Below, piece after piece: positions 49,045-58,090 of a stretch of DNA of 64,000 nt. Origin of the DNA: Streptococcus mitis (GTDB lineage Bacteria; Bacillota; Bacilli; Lactobacillales; Streptococcaceae); NCBI RefSeq assembly GCF_001579045.1, contig NZ_KQ970263.1:57408-121407 (forward strand). The letters run 5' to 3'. Numbering within the stretch: position 1 is the stretch's first letter; the number at the start of each line of letters is the position of its first letter. The notes beneath the pieces were generated by a model that did not search any database, had not been told where the DNA came from, and saw only the letters and a list, made by a program, of their open reading frames with translations. The position numbers and the translations under genes are program-made.

Positions 49045-49072
49045 ATTATACAATGTTTTATATCTATGTCAA
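49045..49072 (-). promoter_or_regulatory. Promoter of the leaderless bacteriocin
   Basis: Minus strand TTGACA (49067-49072), a 16-bp spacer, TATAAT (49045-49050). Full consensus, ~30 bp before the TTG start. The AT-rich stretch 49073-49326 holds nothing else I can identify. Confidence 0.9.
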
Positions 49073-49326
49073 GAGTTTTCTTCAAAAAAATAACATTTTT
49101 TTCAAAATATTGATTTATATTCGTATTTTACTTATGCCATTGAAGAAAATCATCGTAAAAAACTATGTTTTTTAAAGCAAACACAAAAAATATGATTATG
49201 TAACTAATTTTTGATGAGAGATCTCTATTTATCTGCTAAAAAATAATGTATTTAACCCAAATCAACTAATTGATAACATAATTTCCAGCATTCTTTGAGA
49301 TATTTCTTAAACAAGACTTATTGTGT

Positions 49327-49355
49327 TTGACATTTTGTTTGTTTTGTTGTATTAT
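49327..49355 (+). promoter_or_regulatory. Promoter of the GntR gene
   Basis: TTGACA (49327-49332), a 17-bp spacer, TATTAT (49350-49355), followed by AAAGGAG ahead of the ATG. Confidence 0.85.
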
Positions 49356-49367
49356 TTAACTAATACA
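49348..49367. promoter_or_regulatory. Inverted repeat over the gntR -10, likely autoregulatory operator
   Basis: TGTATTA (49348-49354) and TAATACA (49361-49367) are perfect arms with a 6-bp spacer covering the -10 box, the layout of a YhcF-type GntR repressor site. Confidence 0.65.
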
Positions 49368-49392
49368 CAAATAAGAAAAAAAGGAGAACAAG

Positions 49393-49803
49393 ATGTCCTG
49401 GTCATTTGACAATAAAAAACCTATCTATTTACAAATTATGGAAAAAATCAAGTTTCAGATTATTTCCCATGAACTAGAAGCCAATCAACAACTTCCTACT
49501 GTTAGAGAACTAGCTAGCGAAATTGGGGTCAATACAAATACCATCCAAAGAGCCTTTTCAAACCTCGAACAAGAAGGATTTGTCTTTTGTAAGCGAACAG
49601 CTGGACGTTTTGTAACGGAAAATCAAGAACTCATCTCTAAATCTCGTAAATAACTAGCAGAAAAACAATTAAAGGACTTCATTTTCTCCATGGCTCACTT
49701 TGGTTATCAAGAAGAAGAATTACCAGCTATAATTAGCGATTATATTAAACGAATTGAAACTACCAATTATAATCAAGTGAAACCAACTAAAAACTCATTC
49801 TGA
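49393..49803 (+). pseudogene. GntR (YhcF) family regulator interrupted by a nonsense codon
   Basis: The frame encodes a GntR winged helix (KPIYLQIMEKIKFQIISHEL, LPTVRELASEIGVNTNTIQRAFSNLEQEGFV, GRFVTE) and stops at TAA 49651-49653 after 86 codons. The same frame stays open after that stop (LAEKQLKDFIFSMAHFGYQ ...) to TGA 49801-49803, giving the ~136-residue length usual for these regulators. Relatives have glutamine (CAA) here, so one C-to-T change explains the stop. The DNA-binding domain is intact but the dimerisation tail is lost. It is divergent from the bacteriocin gene. In pneumococci a close homologue sits by its own ABC transporter. Confidence 0.82.
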
Positions 49804-49832
49804 GGATATGATTCGTAAAATCTACCCACAAT

Positions 49833-49878
49833 AAAACGCATAATATCAACCTTTACTGAACTGATATTATGCGTTTTT
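49833..49878. terminator. Hairpin-family terminator after asnA
   Basis: AAAACGCATAATATCA and TGATATTATGCGTTTTT form a 16-bp stem around ~13 nt. It faces asnA on the minus strand and the GntR remnant on the plus strand. Confidence 0.88.
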
Positions 49879-49906
49879 ATCATTTTGAAACTTTTAAAAT
49901 CCTTAT

Positions 49907-50899
49907 CTACAAAATATTTTCGTAAGTATCGCGGACTTCTTGAGGCCAAACACTTGTTTGCACTTCTCCGATATGTTTTTTACGAAGTAAGAACATAGCC
50001 ATCCGAGATTGTCCAATTCCTCCACCGATTGTCAATGGGAATAGGCCATTCAATAGAGCCTTGTGCCATTCCAATTCCAAGCGGTCTTCATCACCTGTGA
50101 TGGCAACCTGACGACGAAGCGTTTCTTCATCTACGCGAATCCCCATAGACGACAACTCAAAGGCTCCACCTAAAGACTCATTCCAAACAAGAATATCGCC
50201 ATTCAGACCCTTGTAGCCATTTTCAGACTCGCTTGTCCAGTCATCGTAGTCTGGTGCACGTCCATCGTGCGGTTTACCGTCTGGTAATTCACCACCGATA
50301 CCGATCAAGAAGACAGCGCCAAATTCTTTACAGATCGCATTTTCACGCTCTTTTGGTGTCAAGTCTGGGTAGCGCTCTACTAACTCTTCTGTATGGATAA
50401 AAGTGATTTGTTTTGGCAAGATAGACTCGATGTCATAGCGGGCTTCTACTGCTAGCTCAGTCAGGCGAATAGCCTTGTAAATCTTCTCAACGGTTTCTTT
50501 TAGGTAAGCAATGTTTCGTTGACCATTTGGAATGACCTTTTCCCAGTCCCACTGATCCACAAAGACAGAGTGGGTTGCATCCAGCGAGTCTTCGTCTGGA
50601 CGAAGGGCCTTCATGTGGACGAAAAGACCTTCACCTTCACCGAAACCAAAACGAGCTAGAGTATGGCGTTTCCATTTAGCAAGCGAATGAACCACTTCAT
50701 AGGTTTCATCAGGAATCTGCAAAACCTTGACAGATACTGGATTTTCCACACCAGATAGGTTGTCCTGCATCCCGTCACCGACCTTGCTCAAGATAGGACC
50801 TTGAACTTCGACGACTTCTAGCTTATCTTTCAAATACTGGGTAAAAGTATTTTTGACAAAGGAAATTTCTTCTTGTTGATGAATAAAACTTTTCTTCAT
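49907..50899 (-). CDS. asnA: Aspartate-ammonia ligase
   Basis: 330 residues of the class II aminoacyl-tRNA-synthetase-like fold: [62 protein letters not shown]. It makes asparagine from aspartate, ammonia and ATP. The start has GAGGAG 6 nt upstream. No T-box leader is seen in the short upstream region. It is monocistronic between two terminators. Confidence 0.96.
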   Translation of the reverse strand: MKKSFIHQQEEISFVKNTFTQYLKDKLEVVEVQGPILSKVGDGMQDNLSGVENPVSVKVLQIPDETYEVVHSLAKWKRHTLARFGFGEGEGLFVHMKALRPDEDSLDATHSVFVDQWDWEKVIPNGQRNIAYLKETVEKIYKAIRLTELAVEARYDIESILPKQITFIHTEELVERYPDLTPKERENAICKEFGAVFLIGIGGELPDGKPHDGRAPDYDDWTSESENGYKGLNGDILVWNESLGGAFELSSMGIRVDEETLRRQVAITGDEDRLELEWHKALLNGLFPLTIGGGIGQSRMAMFLLRKKHIGEVQTSVWPQEVRDTYENIL

Positions 50900-50967
50900 A
50901 GGCTACTCCTCAAAAATTTAATAAACGTATTATACACCTATTTTCAAGAAAAGAAAAGAGAAAATTT

Positions 50968-51000
50968 AAAAAAATCAGTGTTACTCAAAACACTGATTTC
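50968..51000 (-). terminator. Terminator after the BI-1 family gene
   Basis: Minus strand AAATCAGTGTT pairs with AACACTGATTT around TTGAGT, followed by T residues. Confidence 0.88.
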
Positions 51001-51009
51001 ATAGACCTT

Positions 51010-51693
51010 TTAGTCATTGCGACCGAAAATACGGAGAATACTTAGGAAGAGATTGATAAAATCAAGATAGATACTGAGAGCCATTGACACAACCCAACCT
51101 GTCGCTACACGACCTTGTGATTGTTCATAAGCGAGACGAATTCTTTGATTGTCCCAAGCAATCAACCCTGAGAAAACCAAAACCATGGCTACGCTAATCA
51201 TATAATCAAAGAAACCGCTAGCCAAGAAAATATTGACTACCATAGCAATCAGCAAACCGATAAGAGCCGCCATCATAGCCCGACCAAGGCCACTCAAATC
51301 TTTCTTGGTGAAGATACCAACTGCCGCCATGACAAAGAAGAGAAGGGCGCTCGATACAAAGGCTGATAAAACTGTACCTGGAGTATAGAAGGCCACCACA
51401 AAACTGAGGGTAAAGCCGTTTAAAACAGAGTAAAGTAAAAATACTGGAAGAGCAGCTGGACTATTCCTTAAGGCCATGTTACTAGCAACGAAGACTAGTG
51501 CTAGCTCTGCAAAGGTTGCAATGGTCAACCAGAGACGCCCCTGCATCAAAAAGTAAACCAACTGAGACTGAAAGACTGTCAACATGAGGCCAGATACCAA
51601 AGCGGATAGCCCGATTCCTAGCCCAACAAAGGCATAAACCTTAGCGTAAAATTGATTGAGACCAGTACGGTCTTGTATAATAGTATAATTCAT
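51010..51693 (-). CDS. Bax inhibitor-1 (TMBIM/YccA) family protein
   Basis: 227 residues with seven hydrophobic spans and the UPF0005 pattern: FYAKVYAFVGLGIGLSALVSG, NSPAALPVFLLYSVLNGFTLSF and the C-terminal SIYLDFINLFLSILRIFGRND. Bacterial members are inner-membrane proteins, some acting as pH-sensitive calcium leak channels or FtsH modulators. The role here is unknown. AAGGAG precedes the ATG. Confidence 0.9.
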   Translation of the reverse strand: MNYTIIQDRTGLNQFYAKVYAFVGLGIGLSALVSGLMLTVFQSQLVYFLMQGRLWLTIATFAELALVFVASNMALRNSPAALPVFLLYSVLNGFTLSFVVAFYTPGTVLSAFVSSALLFFVMAAVGIFTKKDLSGLGRAMMAALIGLLIAMVVNIFLASGFFDYMISVAMVLVFSGLIAWDNQRIRLAYEQSQGRVATGWVVSMALSIYLDFINLFLSILRIFGRND

Positions 51694-51747
51694 CTTTTCT
51701 CCTTTTCTATGAATGTCTTTCCTTGATTATAACAAAGAAAATTAAAA

Positions 51748-52487
51748 TTAGCTTAAATGGAAAATCAAAATACCTGCTGCCACTGCAACATTGAGACTCT
51801 CCGCCTGACCCTTCATGCTAATATGGACCAACTGGTCTGCACTTTTAGCCGTGAGGGGACTAATTCCTTGACCTTCATTTCCCATAACCAAGACAAACTG
51901 GTCAAAATGAGGCAAGTCACGATAGTCTTTAGAATCCTTGGAAAGAGTGGTCGCTAGGACTGAAATACCCGCTTTTTTAGCTTCCTCGAGAAGCGCTTGG
52001 CTCGACATCCGATAAATGGGCAGATGAAAATGACTGCCTTGCATAGAACGCAATGTCTTAAGACTATAGATGTCTGCCGACTTATCTGAAACAATCACTC
52101 CTGTAAAACCTGCTGCATCCGCAGTTCGAATGATGGTTCCCACATTACCAGGATCTTGCACATCTTCCAAAAATAAGAACTTACCCTGACTAAAGTCAGC
52201 TTGCCCTACTTCTACTTTTTGAACGACAGCAACAATGCCCTGTGGAGTCTTAGAATCCGCCAAATCTAGCAAAATATCCTCTGACACCCAGACAGTTTGC
52301 GGAAAAGCAACTAACTGATCTCGGTAAGTTTCTAGGGCAAAGATTTTCTCAATCGTCACTCCAGCTTGAACAGCTTCTTCAAACAAGTGCCAGCCTTCAA
52401 TCAAATAGGCAGACTTGCGGTATTTTTTTTGTGTAATTTCTTGGCATTTTTTACCACAGAATTGGCTTTTGAGGTTATAATAGTCAT
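51748..52487 (-). pseudogene. TrmH/SpoU-type rRNA methyltransferase with 5' frameshift
   Basis: The family start is ATG 52485-52487 (MTIITSKANSVVKNAKKLHKK), but after an eight-A run (minus strand, 52423-52430) the frame is off by one and stops within 10 codons. The rest of the protein (RKSAYLIEGWHLFEEAV ... LEDVQDPGNVGTIIRTADAAGF, LVMGNEGQGIS, MKGQAESLNVAVAAGILIF) is intact in the neighbouring frame. One extra A in the run would restore a ~246-residue protein. Options are a true frameshift, polymerase or ribosome slippage at A8, or a restart at TTG 52402-52404 that would lose part of the substrate-binding N-terminus. Confidence 0.78.
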
Positions 52488-52520
52488 AGAAATATTATAA
52501 CACAATCAAAGGAGTTTGGT

Positions 52521-52799
52521 ATGCAAAAGGTTAGAATGATTGCCCAAGGTAGAGTGCAGGGAGTCGGCTTTCGTTGGGGTGTTTACAGCTTGGCACTTGA
52601 AATTGGTGGCATCACAGGTCGGGTATGGAATAACGACGATGGCACAGTCGAAATCTTAGCCCAAGCAGATTCATCTGCTACCATGGCAAAATTTATCCAA
52701 GAAATCCGAAAAGGACCCACACCTTTTTCAAAAGTCAGCTACTTAGATGTCAAACTAAGCAACTTTCCTCCTTACCCTGACTTCAAAATCGCAAATTAG
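52521..52799 (+). CDS. acyP: Acylphosphatase
   Basis: 92 residues. The phosphate loop is RVQGVGFRWGVYSLA, with the catalytic Arg, and the second signature is GRVWNNDDGTVEILAQ, with the catalytic Asn. It hydrolyses acyl phosphates such as acetyl or carbamoyl phosphate. AAAGGAG lies 8 nt before the ATG. It is divergent from the methyltransferase and upstream of yidC. Confidence 0.94.
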   Translation: MQKVRMIAQGRVQGVGFRWGVYSLALEIGGITGRVWNNDDGTVEILAQADSSATMAKFIQEIRKGPTPFSKVSYLDVKLSNFPPYPDFKIAN

Positions 52800-52876
52800 G
52801 TCTCTAGAACTATTGTATATTTTGTAAAAAAACAGTAGAATAGAAAGGTATAATTTTTAAAGAAGGAATAAAAACA

Positions 52877-53803
52877 GTGAAATCTATTAAACGTTTTGCA
52901 CTCTCAGCTATGGGAGCGGCTATGTTGCTAGTCTTGACTGGCTGTGTTAGCGTCGATAAAGCCACAGGACAGCCAATAGGATTTATTTGGAATACTATCG
53001 GAGCGCCTATGGCTGAAGCCATTAAATACTTCGCCAATGACAAGGGACTTGGTTTTGGGGTTGCTATCATCATCGTAACTATTATCGTGCGCTTGATTAT
53101 CTTGCCACTTGGTATCTACCAATCATGGAAGGCAACGCTTCACTCTGAGAAGATGAACGCTCTCAAGCACGTCCTTGAGCCACATCAAACTCGTCTCAAG
53201 GAAGCGACTACTCAAGAAGAAAAACTCGAAGCCCAACAAGCTCTCTTTGCCGCTCAAAAAGAACACGGCATCAGCATGTTTGGTGGTGTAGGATGCTTCC
53301 CTATCCTCCTTCAAATGCCTTTCTTCTCTGCAATTTACTTTGCTGCCCAACATACTGAAGGTGTTGCTCAAGCAAGTTACCTAGGAATTCCTCTAGGCTC
53401 TCCAAGTATGATTTTAGCTGCCTGCGCTGGTGTCCTTTACTATCTTCAATCACTCCTTTCACTTCACGGAGTAGAAGACGAAACGCAAAGAGAACAAATC
53501 AAGAAAATGGCTTACGTGAGCCCAGTCACGATTGTCGGCTTCTCCCTCATTTCACCAGCCAGTGTCACACTTTACTGGGTTGTCGGTGGTTTCATGATGA
53601 TTCTCCAACAGTTTATCGTCAACTATATCGTTCGTCCAAAACTTCGCAAAAAAGTCCGTGAAGAACTGGCAAAGAACCCACCAAAAGCAAGTTCTTTCTC
53701 TACACCAAGTGGACGAAAAGATGTTACCCCTGAACAACCAACTGCTATCACAAGCAAGAAAAAACACAAAAATCGAAACGCTGGAAAACAACGTTCGAGA
53801 TAA
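52877..53803 (+). CDS. yidC: Membrane protein insertase YidC/OxaA (lipoprotein form)
   Basis: 308 residues from a GTG start. The signal peptide ends in lipobox LTGC (lipid-modified C23). The Oxa1 core has five spans, with the hydrophilic-groove Arg in VRLIILPLGIYQSWKAT and the GGVGCFPILLQMPFFSAIYFA segment. The C-terminus is very basic (KKKHKNRNAGKQRSR), as in the SpoIIIJ-type paralogue that contacts ribosomes. It inserts proteins with or without SecYEG. A terminator follows. Confidence 0.95.
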   Translation: MKSIKRFALSAMGAAMLLVLTGCVSVDKATGQPIGFIWNTIGAPMAEAIKYFANDKGLGFGVAIIIVTIIVRLIILPLGIYQSWKATLHSEKMNALKHVLEPHQTRLKEATTQEEKLEAQQALFAAQKEHGISMFGGVGCFPILLQMPFFSAIYFAAQHTEGVAQASYLGIPLGSPSMILAACAGVLYYLQSLLSLHGVEDETQREQIKKMAYVSPVTIVGFSLISPASVTLYWVVGGFMMILQQFIVNYIVRPKLRKKVREELAKNPPKASSFSTPSGRKDVTPEQPTAITSKKKHKNRNAGKQRSR

Positions 53804-53830
53804 AGCTGCGTCTATTATCCAATAATTAAA

Positions 53831-53886
53831 AAAAAACGAATGAATGATAAATAGTTTTCATCAACTAGATATCATCATTCGTTTTT
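53831..53886. terminator. Hairpin-family terminator after yidC
   Basis: AAAAAACGAATGAATGATA and TATCATCATTCGTTTTT form a 17-bp stem with one mismatch and a ~20-nt loop. It faces yidC and the converging histidine kinase gene. Confidence 0.85.
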
Positions 53887-53970
53887 ATTATCTACCGTTA
53901 CATCTTATACTATAGTCGAAAAAGTTAAATATTCTAAAAACTATTCAATCATAAATTAACAAGTAAATCA

Positions 53971-55059
53971 CTATGACTTAATACAATTCACAGTTATTAA
54001 AACTTCTGCTCCCGCGTCTCTATTTCTAAGCTCAACTCGGCCTTTGTGTAGTTTTGCAACTCTACATACAAAACTAAGTCCAATACCATAATGTTGCTCT
54101 TTAACCGATCTAGCTTTATCCATACGATAAAATAGCTTTCCAAAATGAGTTAAAACTTCATCTGGAAATTCCGAACCATTATTCCATATACCTATTTTCA
54201 ATTCTTTCCCCTCTTGCTCTACCCTAATGTTAATTTTAGGATTCTGTTTATCTGCATACTCCAAAGCATTTGTTAAAATATTTTGTATGGCACGAATCAG
54301 AAGAGATGGATTTATATAATAGTTTTCAGTTCCTTTCACATTTTGTTCAAAAGAAAACTTCATCTGATTTTTTATCAAAAAAGAGACTTCTTTCTCTAAC
54401 TCATTGATAAAATCTGAAGAGGAATATTCCACCCAGCCTGTCTCATCATCATAATAGGTTTTAGAATAGTGAATTAATTGATTGAAATAATCTAGTAACT
54501 GTTGACTAGCTCTTTCTATATCTGCTAAGCATTCTTGAGATTGGTCGCTTTCAGTTATCGCCTGCAAAAATTCCACATTCCCCTTAATAATGGTTAAGGG
54601 AGTCTTTAAATCATGAGAAGCTGCTGAAACCTGAAACATCAAATCTTCTTTCTGCTGTTTCTCATCAACTATTAATTGTCGAATTCTATCTTGCATCACT
54701 ATAATCCGATTTCCTGTCTCACGAAATTCTTTAACCGTTAAACTTTCTGTACATTCCCTCTCCAACCACATACTATTTTCATAAATCAAAGTCATTTCAT
54801 AACTCAGTTTTTTCAACAATTTTCCAATGTGATAACTTATTAGAACAATCAATAAAACACAAATATATATCCATGATGACACATTGAAAAAAATTGATAG
54901 AACACCACTATTTTTTAGAGGTTTCCCGTCTTCATTTATTTGTATAGATACTGAAGCTAAGGGAATAAGATAGGCCATTAGTAAGCCAAGACTAAACTGC
55001 CAAATAATTCTCCAACAGGTTTCTCGAATTAATTGTCTAAAACTTTTGATTCTACCCAT
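53971..55059 (-). CDS. Sensor histidine kinase of a lantibiotic-immunity locus
   Basis: 362 residues. Two N-terminal spans with a short extracellular loop (FSLGLLMAYLIPLASVSIQI; WIYICVLLIVLISYHIG), a HAMP-like linker, H-box QVSAASHDLKTPLTIIKG (phospho-His), N-box ILTNALEYADK, and G-box YGIGLSFVC. The short sensor loop is typical of intramembrane-sensing kinases such as LanK and NsrK. It overlaps the response regulator by 31 nt, with GGAGG before the ATG. Its input is probably membrane-active peptide stress. Confidence 0.88.
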   Translation of the reverse strand: MGRIKSFRQLIRETCWRIIWQFSLGLLMAYLIPLASVSIQINEDGKPLKNSGVLSIFFNVSSWIYICVLLIVLISYHIGKLLKKLSYEMTLIYENSMWLERECTESLTVKEFRETGNRIIVMQDRIRQLIVDEKQQKEDLMFQVSAASHDLKTPLTIIKGNVEFLQAITESDQSQECLADIERASQQLLDYFNQLIHYSKTYYDDETGWVEYSSSDFINELEKEVSFLIKNQMKFSFEQNVKGTENYYINPSLLIRAIQNILTNALEYADKQNPKINIRVEQEGKELKIGIWNNGSEFPDEVLTHFGKLFYRMDKARSVKEQHYGIGLSFVCRVAKLHKGRVELRNRDAGAEVLITVNCIKS

Positions 55060-55715
55060 TGATATCCTCCACCATACAAGGTTTTAATTGGATTTAATTG
55101 ATAAGGTTTCAGCTTTTGACGAATTTGATAAATGTACTCTGAAACCGAACGTAAAAGAGCTTCTGAACTTTGTGGATATAGATAATTATAAATTTCCTCA
55201 ATAGAATATATTTTACTTGGGTTGCTTGCCAAAAGATTCACTATGTCGAATTCCCTCCTTGTCAAGGCAATCTTATCATCGTTCACAAATAGTTCCTTAC
55301 TATCCGTATATAGTATAAGCCTCCCAATCTTTATTTGATGAACATTTCCTTTAGTCCGTTCTTCACGACGCAAGTGCATTTTAACACGTGCTAACAATTC
55401 TTGCATACTAAAGGGCTTCATAATATAATCATCAGCACCTGCATTGATTCCAGCTACTAAATCTTCATCCATATCCTTAGCAGTTATAAAACAGATAGGA
55501 ACAGTTATCTGCTCGCGAATCATCTGACAGATTTCTAAACCACTAACAGGCATCATAATATCTAATAAAATCAAGTCAAATCCTGTAAAATCACAAAGAT
55601 CAATCTCTTCTATCTTATTTCGTATGACTACTTCATATTTTTCATATTCTAGTACTTTTTTTATTAGGCGAAGAATAGCAAGATCATCATCTACCACCAA
55701 AATTTTATAAGCCAT
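55029..55715 (-). CDS. OmpR-family response regulator
   Basis: 228 residues. The receiver has the acidic pair VVDDDLA, the phosphoacceptor in LILLDIMMPV and the lysine in CFITAKD. The C-terminal winged helix is KIALTRREFDIVNLLASNPSKIYSIEEIYNYLYP and ends with YGGGYQW. It should activate the adjacent ABC operon on signal. It lies 61 nt downstream of the last permease gene on the same strand and overlaps the kinase gene. Confidence 0.9.
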   Translation of the reverse strand: MAYKILVVDDDLAILRLIKKVLEYEKYEVVIRNKIEEIDLCDFTGFDLILLDIMMPVSGLEICQMIREQITVPICFITAKDMDEDLVAGINAGADDYIMKPFSMQELLARVKMHLRREERTKGNVHQIKIGRLILYTDSKELFVNDDKIALTRREFDIVNLLASNPSKIYSIEEIYNYLYPQSSEALLRSVSEYIYQIRQKLKPYQLNPIKTLYGGGYQWVESKVLDN

Positions 55716-55776
55716 AACTCACCCTCCTAACTATATTATAGCACTAACCGAGAAAAAGACAGGATATCCCCTGTCT

Positions 55777-56496
55777 TTAGCGTACATTTCTTCCTATAAG
55801 TATCAGTGTAGCAAATACAAAAACAATTAATAACCAAACTATTTGTATCCCTAAGCCTTGCCACACTGGATAATAAAGAGACAAGGGATAGGTATAAAAA
55901 CAATTCATACTAGCCAGTAATGGTAAATTTCTAAAAAAAGAACTGAATTGTAATAACATTTGTCCCATCCCCAATAAAAGGGATAAACTGATTCCCAAAA
56001 TTAAGATAAAAGACTGGGAAATAAATACAAAAATACCACTTAAAAGAGAGAAGGTTAGAATAGAAATACAAGCTGGAAATAGAATTGTTAGAACATGTTT
56101 AATATTACTCAAAAGATTGATATTGTAGTATCCTTGTGCGATTAGTATGCATAATGATAATACAGCAACCAGTAATACAATTTCCATACATAATACAATA
56201 GCTAGTTTACAGATTATAAATTTCAAACGATTTGGACATGTAAGAAAACTGGTACGAAGGCTAGAACCTATAAATTCTTGACCTATAAATAGAACCGCTA
56301 GACTAACGAAACCTGCCTGTCCTAAATAGAGACTTTGCAGTAGCTGTTCCAAAACAAACTGTAGGGTCAACTGGTCTGGCTTATTATTTAAAAAAATAAC
56401 TAACGCTGGAACACACAGTAATAGAGCACCTATAATCAACCAGTGCCAAGGATTCATCATAAACTTGAGATACTCACTTTTAAGTTGCTCTTTCAA
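55777..56496 (-). CDS. LanG-type immunity permease
   Basis: 239 residues from TTG 56494-56496, preferred because GGAGG lies 8 nt upstream; an earlier in-frame TTG overlaps that site. Six spans in the ABC-2/LanG pattern, with NPWHWLIIGALLLCVPALVIF first and IVWLLIVFVFATLILIGRNVR last. LanE and LanG with LanF expel lantibiotics from the membrane. The gene follows the LanE-type permease directly. Confidence 0.78.
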   Translation of the reverse strand: MKEQLKSEYLKFMMNPWHWLIIGALLLCVPALVIFLNNKPDQLTLQFVLEQLLQSLYLGQAGFVSLAVLFIGQEFIGSSLRTSFLTCPNRLKFIICKLAIVLCMEIVLLVAVLSLCILIAQGYYNINLLSNIKHVLTILFPACISILTFSLLSGIFVFISQSFILILGISLSLLLGMGQMLLQFSSFFRNLPLLASMNCFYTYPLSLYYPVWQGLGIQIVWLLIVFVFATLILIGRNVR

Positions 56497-56497
56497 C

Positions 56498-57283
56498 TTA
56501 TTCACCTCCTCCAATATCTGACTTAAGTAATCGGTAGATTGCTAAAGCCAAGAATGAGAAGTTCCAACAAAGTAACAATAAAATATTTTGTAAACTATTC
56601 TGTTCTAAAATTTGAGGAGATGTAGCAATCAATCCTTGCCCCAATGCAACTGGAAGAAATTTTGCAACCGATATATAGTTTGCTAAGAATGTTCCTAAAT
56701 TGTAGACTTGAGGAAGCAAAAATAATAGAGGAACAATGGCTGTTTTAAATGTCAAAGCCATAATATAGGCCAGCAGTCCCAACAAAGTCCAAGCTATACT
56801 GGCTAAAAATATATAGAACCAAACTGTTCCATTTAGTGAAAAAAGCAATAAGCCATCTTGTCCTAAAACATAATGTGTCATGTTAATCGTAAGGAATATT
56901 GATAGAAAGGAAATGAAAAAAGAAAATACAAGCCAAACTAATGTTTTTGAAACTAGGAAAGTACTTCGATTTGTAATAGAGAGGAGGCTTGTACGAATAG
57001 CAAAGCATTTATACTCCTCGGCTCCGTAAATTGAGCCTAGGATAATCATAATAAAAACACCAAATAAAGTGATATCAAAACCTAAAAATTCAATAGGAGG
57101 TATAGCTTCTGCTAATTCTGGATTTGTCTCTGGTGTAGCATGAATACCAACTGAAACAATTTGAGAAGCACCAATATTTGCTAAAAATGTTTGAAATACC
57201 AGTATCAAGAATAGTACAACATGAGTAGCTCTCCTATAAAGCAATTTCAATATTTCAGAATGAAGAGAGTAAATAAGTGCCAT
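56498..57283 (-). CDS. LanE-type immunity permease
   Basis: 261 residues with six spans. The first ~30 residues HSEILKLLYRRATHVVLFLIL match the pattern of lantibiotic/bacitracin-type ABC-2 permeases, and YGAEEYKCFAIRTSLLSITNRSTFL is the conserved cytoplasmic loop, also present in the LanG partner as GSSLRTSFLTCPNRLKF. GGAGG precedes the ATG, and its start lies 1 nt past the ATPase stop. Confidence 0.8.
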   Translation of the reverse strand: MALIYSLHSEILKLLYRRATHVVLFLILVFQTFLANIGASQIVSVGIHATPETNPELAEAIPPIEFLGFDITLFGVFIMIILGSIYGAEEYKCFAIRTSLLSITNRSTFLVSKTLVWLVFSFFISFLSIFLTINMTHYVLGQDGLLLFSLNGTVWFYIFLASIAWTLLGLLAYIMALTFKTAIVPLLFLLPQVYNLGTFLANYISVAKFLPVALGQGLIATSPQILEQNSLQNILLLLCWNFSFLALAIYRLLKSDIGGGE

Positions 57284-57284
57284 G

Positions 57285-57995
57285 TCACTTTCCTCCCTCT
57301 GTTAAACTAAAGAAGACTTCTTCTAGTGAAGAAAGATTTTTCATCACTTCTTGTAAAGTTCCTTTTATAAGAACTTTTCCTTTATTTATGATAACTACAT
57401 CATCTGTTACTGCTTCCACCTCCGATAATATATGAGATGATAGCAAGACTGTCTTCCCTTCTTGAGCTTGTTTTTTTATAAACTCTCTAAACCACCGAAT
57501 TCCTCTTGGATCCAAGCCATTAGTCGGTTCATCCAATATCAGATATTGAGGATTTCCTAATAGAGCTGTTGCAATTCCTAATCGTTGTCCTTCTCCTAAT
57601 GATAATTTCCCAATTTTAGATTTTTTCTTATGGCTAATATCCACCATATCCAAGACTTGTTCAATTCGCTGACTGGATATCCCATTACTAGCAGCAACAA
57701 TTTTCAAATGTTGATAAACAGTCCGATCATCAGGAGCTCCTACACTGTCAAATGAAGCTCCTACAGTCTTTAGAGGAAATTTTAATTCCTTATAAGTTTG
57801 ATCTCCAATTTTAGTAAGACCAGATGTTGCTTTGTCTAATCCTAATAAAATACGTAAGGTTGAACTTTTTCCAGCTCCATTTGGACCCAGGAAAGCAGTC
57901 ACTCTACCTGCTTTTGCTTCAAAAGAAATATCTTTTAAAATTTGAGTTTGGCCATACGACTTACATAAATTTTTAATGGTAATACTTTGTTCCAT
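57285..57995 (-). CDS. LanF-type immunity ATPase
   Basis: 236 residues. Walker A GPNGAGKSS, Q-loop region VGASFDSVGAPDDRT, signature LSLGEGQRLGIATAL, Walker B YLILDEP and SSH. The signature and the GA-F-D-S-V region fit the BcrA/LanF group of bacitracin and lantibiotic resistance ATPases. It heads an F-E-G-R-K operon. No lantibiotic structural or modification gene is present, so the locus looks like stand-alone resistance. Confidence 0.85.
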   Translation of the reverse strand: MEQSITIKNLCKSYGQTQILKDISFEAKAGRVTAFLGPNGAGKSSTLRILLGLDKATSGLTKIGDQTYKELKFPLKTVGASFDSVGAPDDRTVYQHLKIVAASNGISSQRIEQVLDMVDISHKKKSKIGKLSLGEGQRLGIATALLGNPQYLILDEPTNGLDPRGIRWFREFIKKQAQEGKTVLLSSHILSEVEAVTDDVVIINKGKVLIKGTLQEVMKNLSSLEEVFFSLTEGGK

Positions 57996-58090
57996 GATGT
58001 TCTCCTATTCTATTTAACATTTCTAAAAGTAACTATATCTTACACATTCATTTTCGGATTTTTTTCAGAATTTAAAGAGTAGAAAGATTT

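Noticed and set aside
49651-49653. Programmed stop-codon readthrough in gntR
   Set aside because: TAA-CTA resembles some eukaryotic and viral readthrough contexts, but no bacterial precedent is known to me; a point mutation is simpler.
53971-57995. BceAB-type bacitracin transporter
   Set aside because: The permeases are two short six-span proteins, not one ten-span permease with a large extracellular domain, so the LanFEG type fits better.
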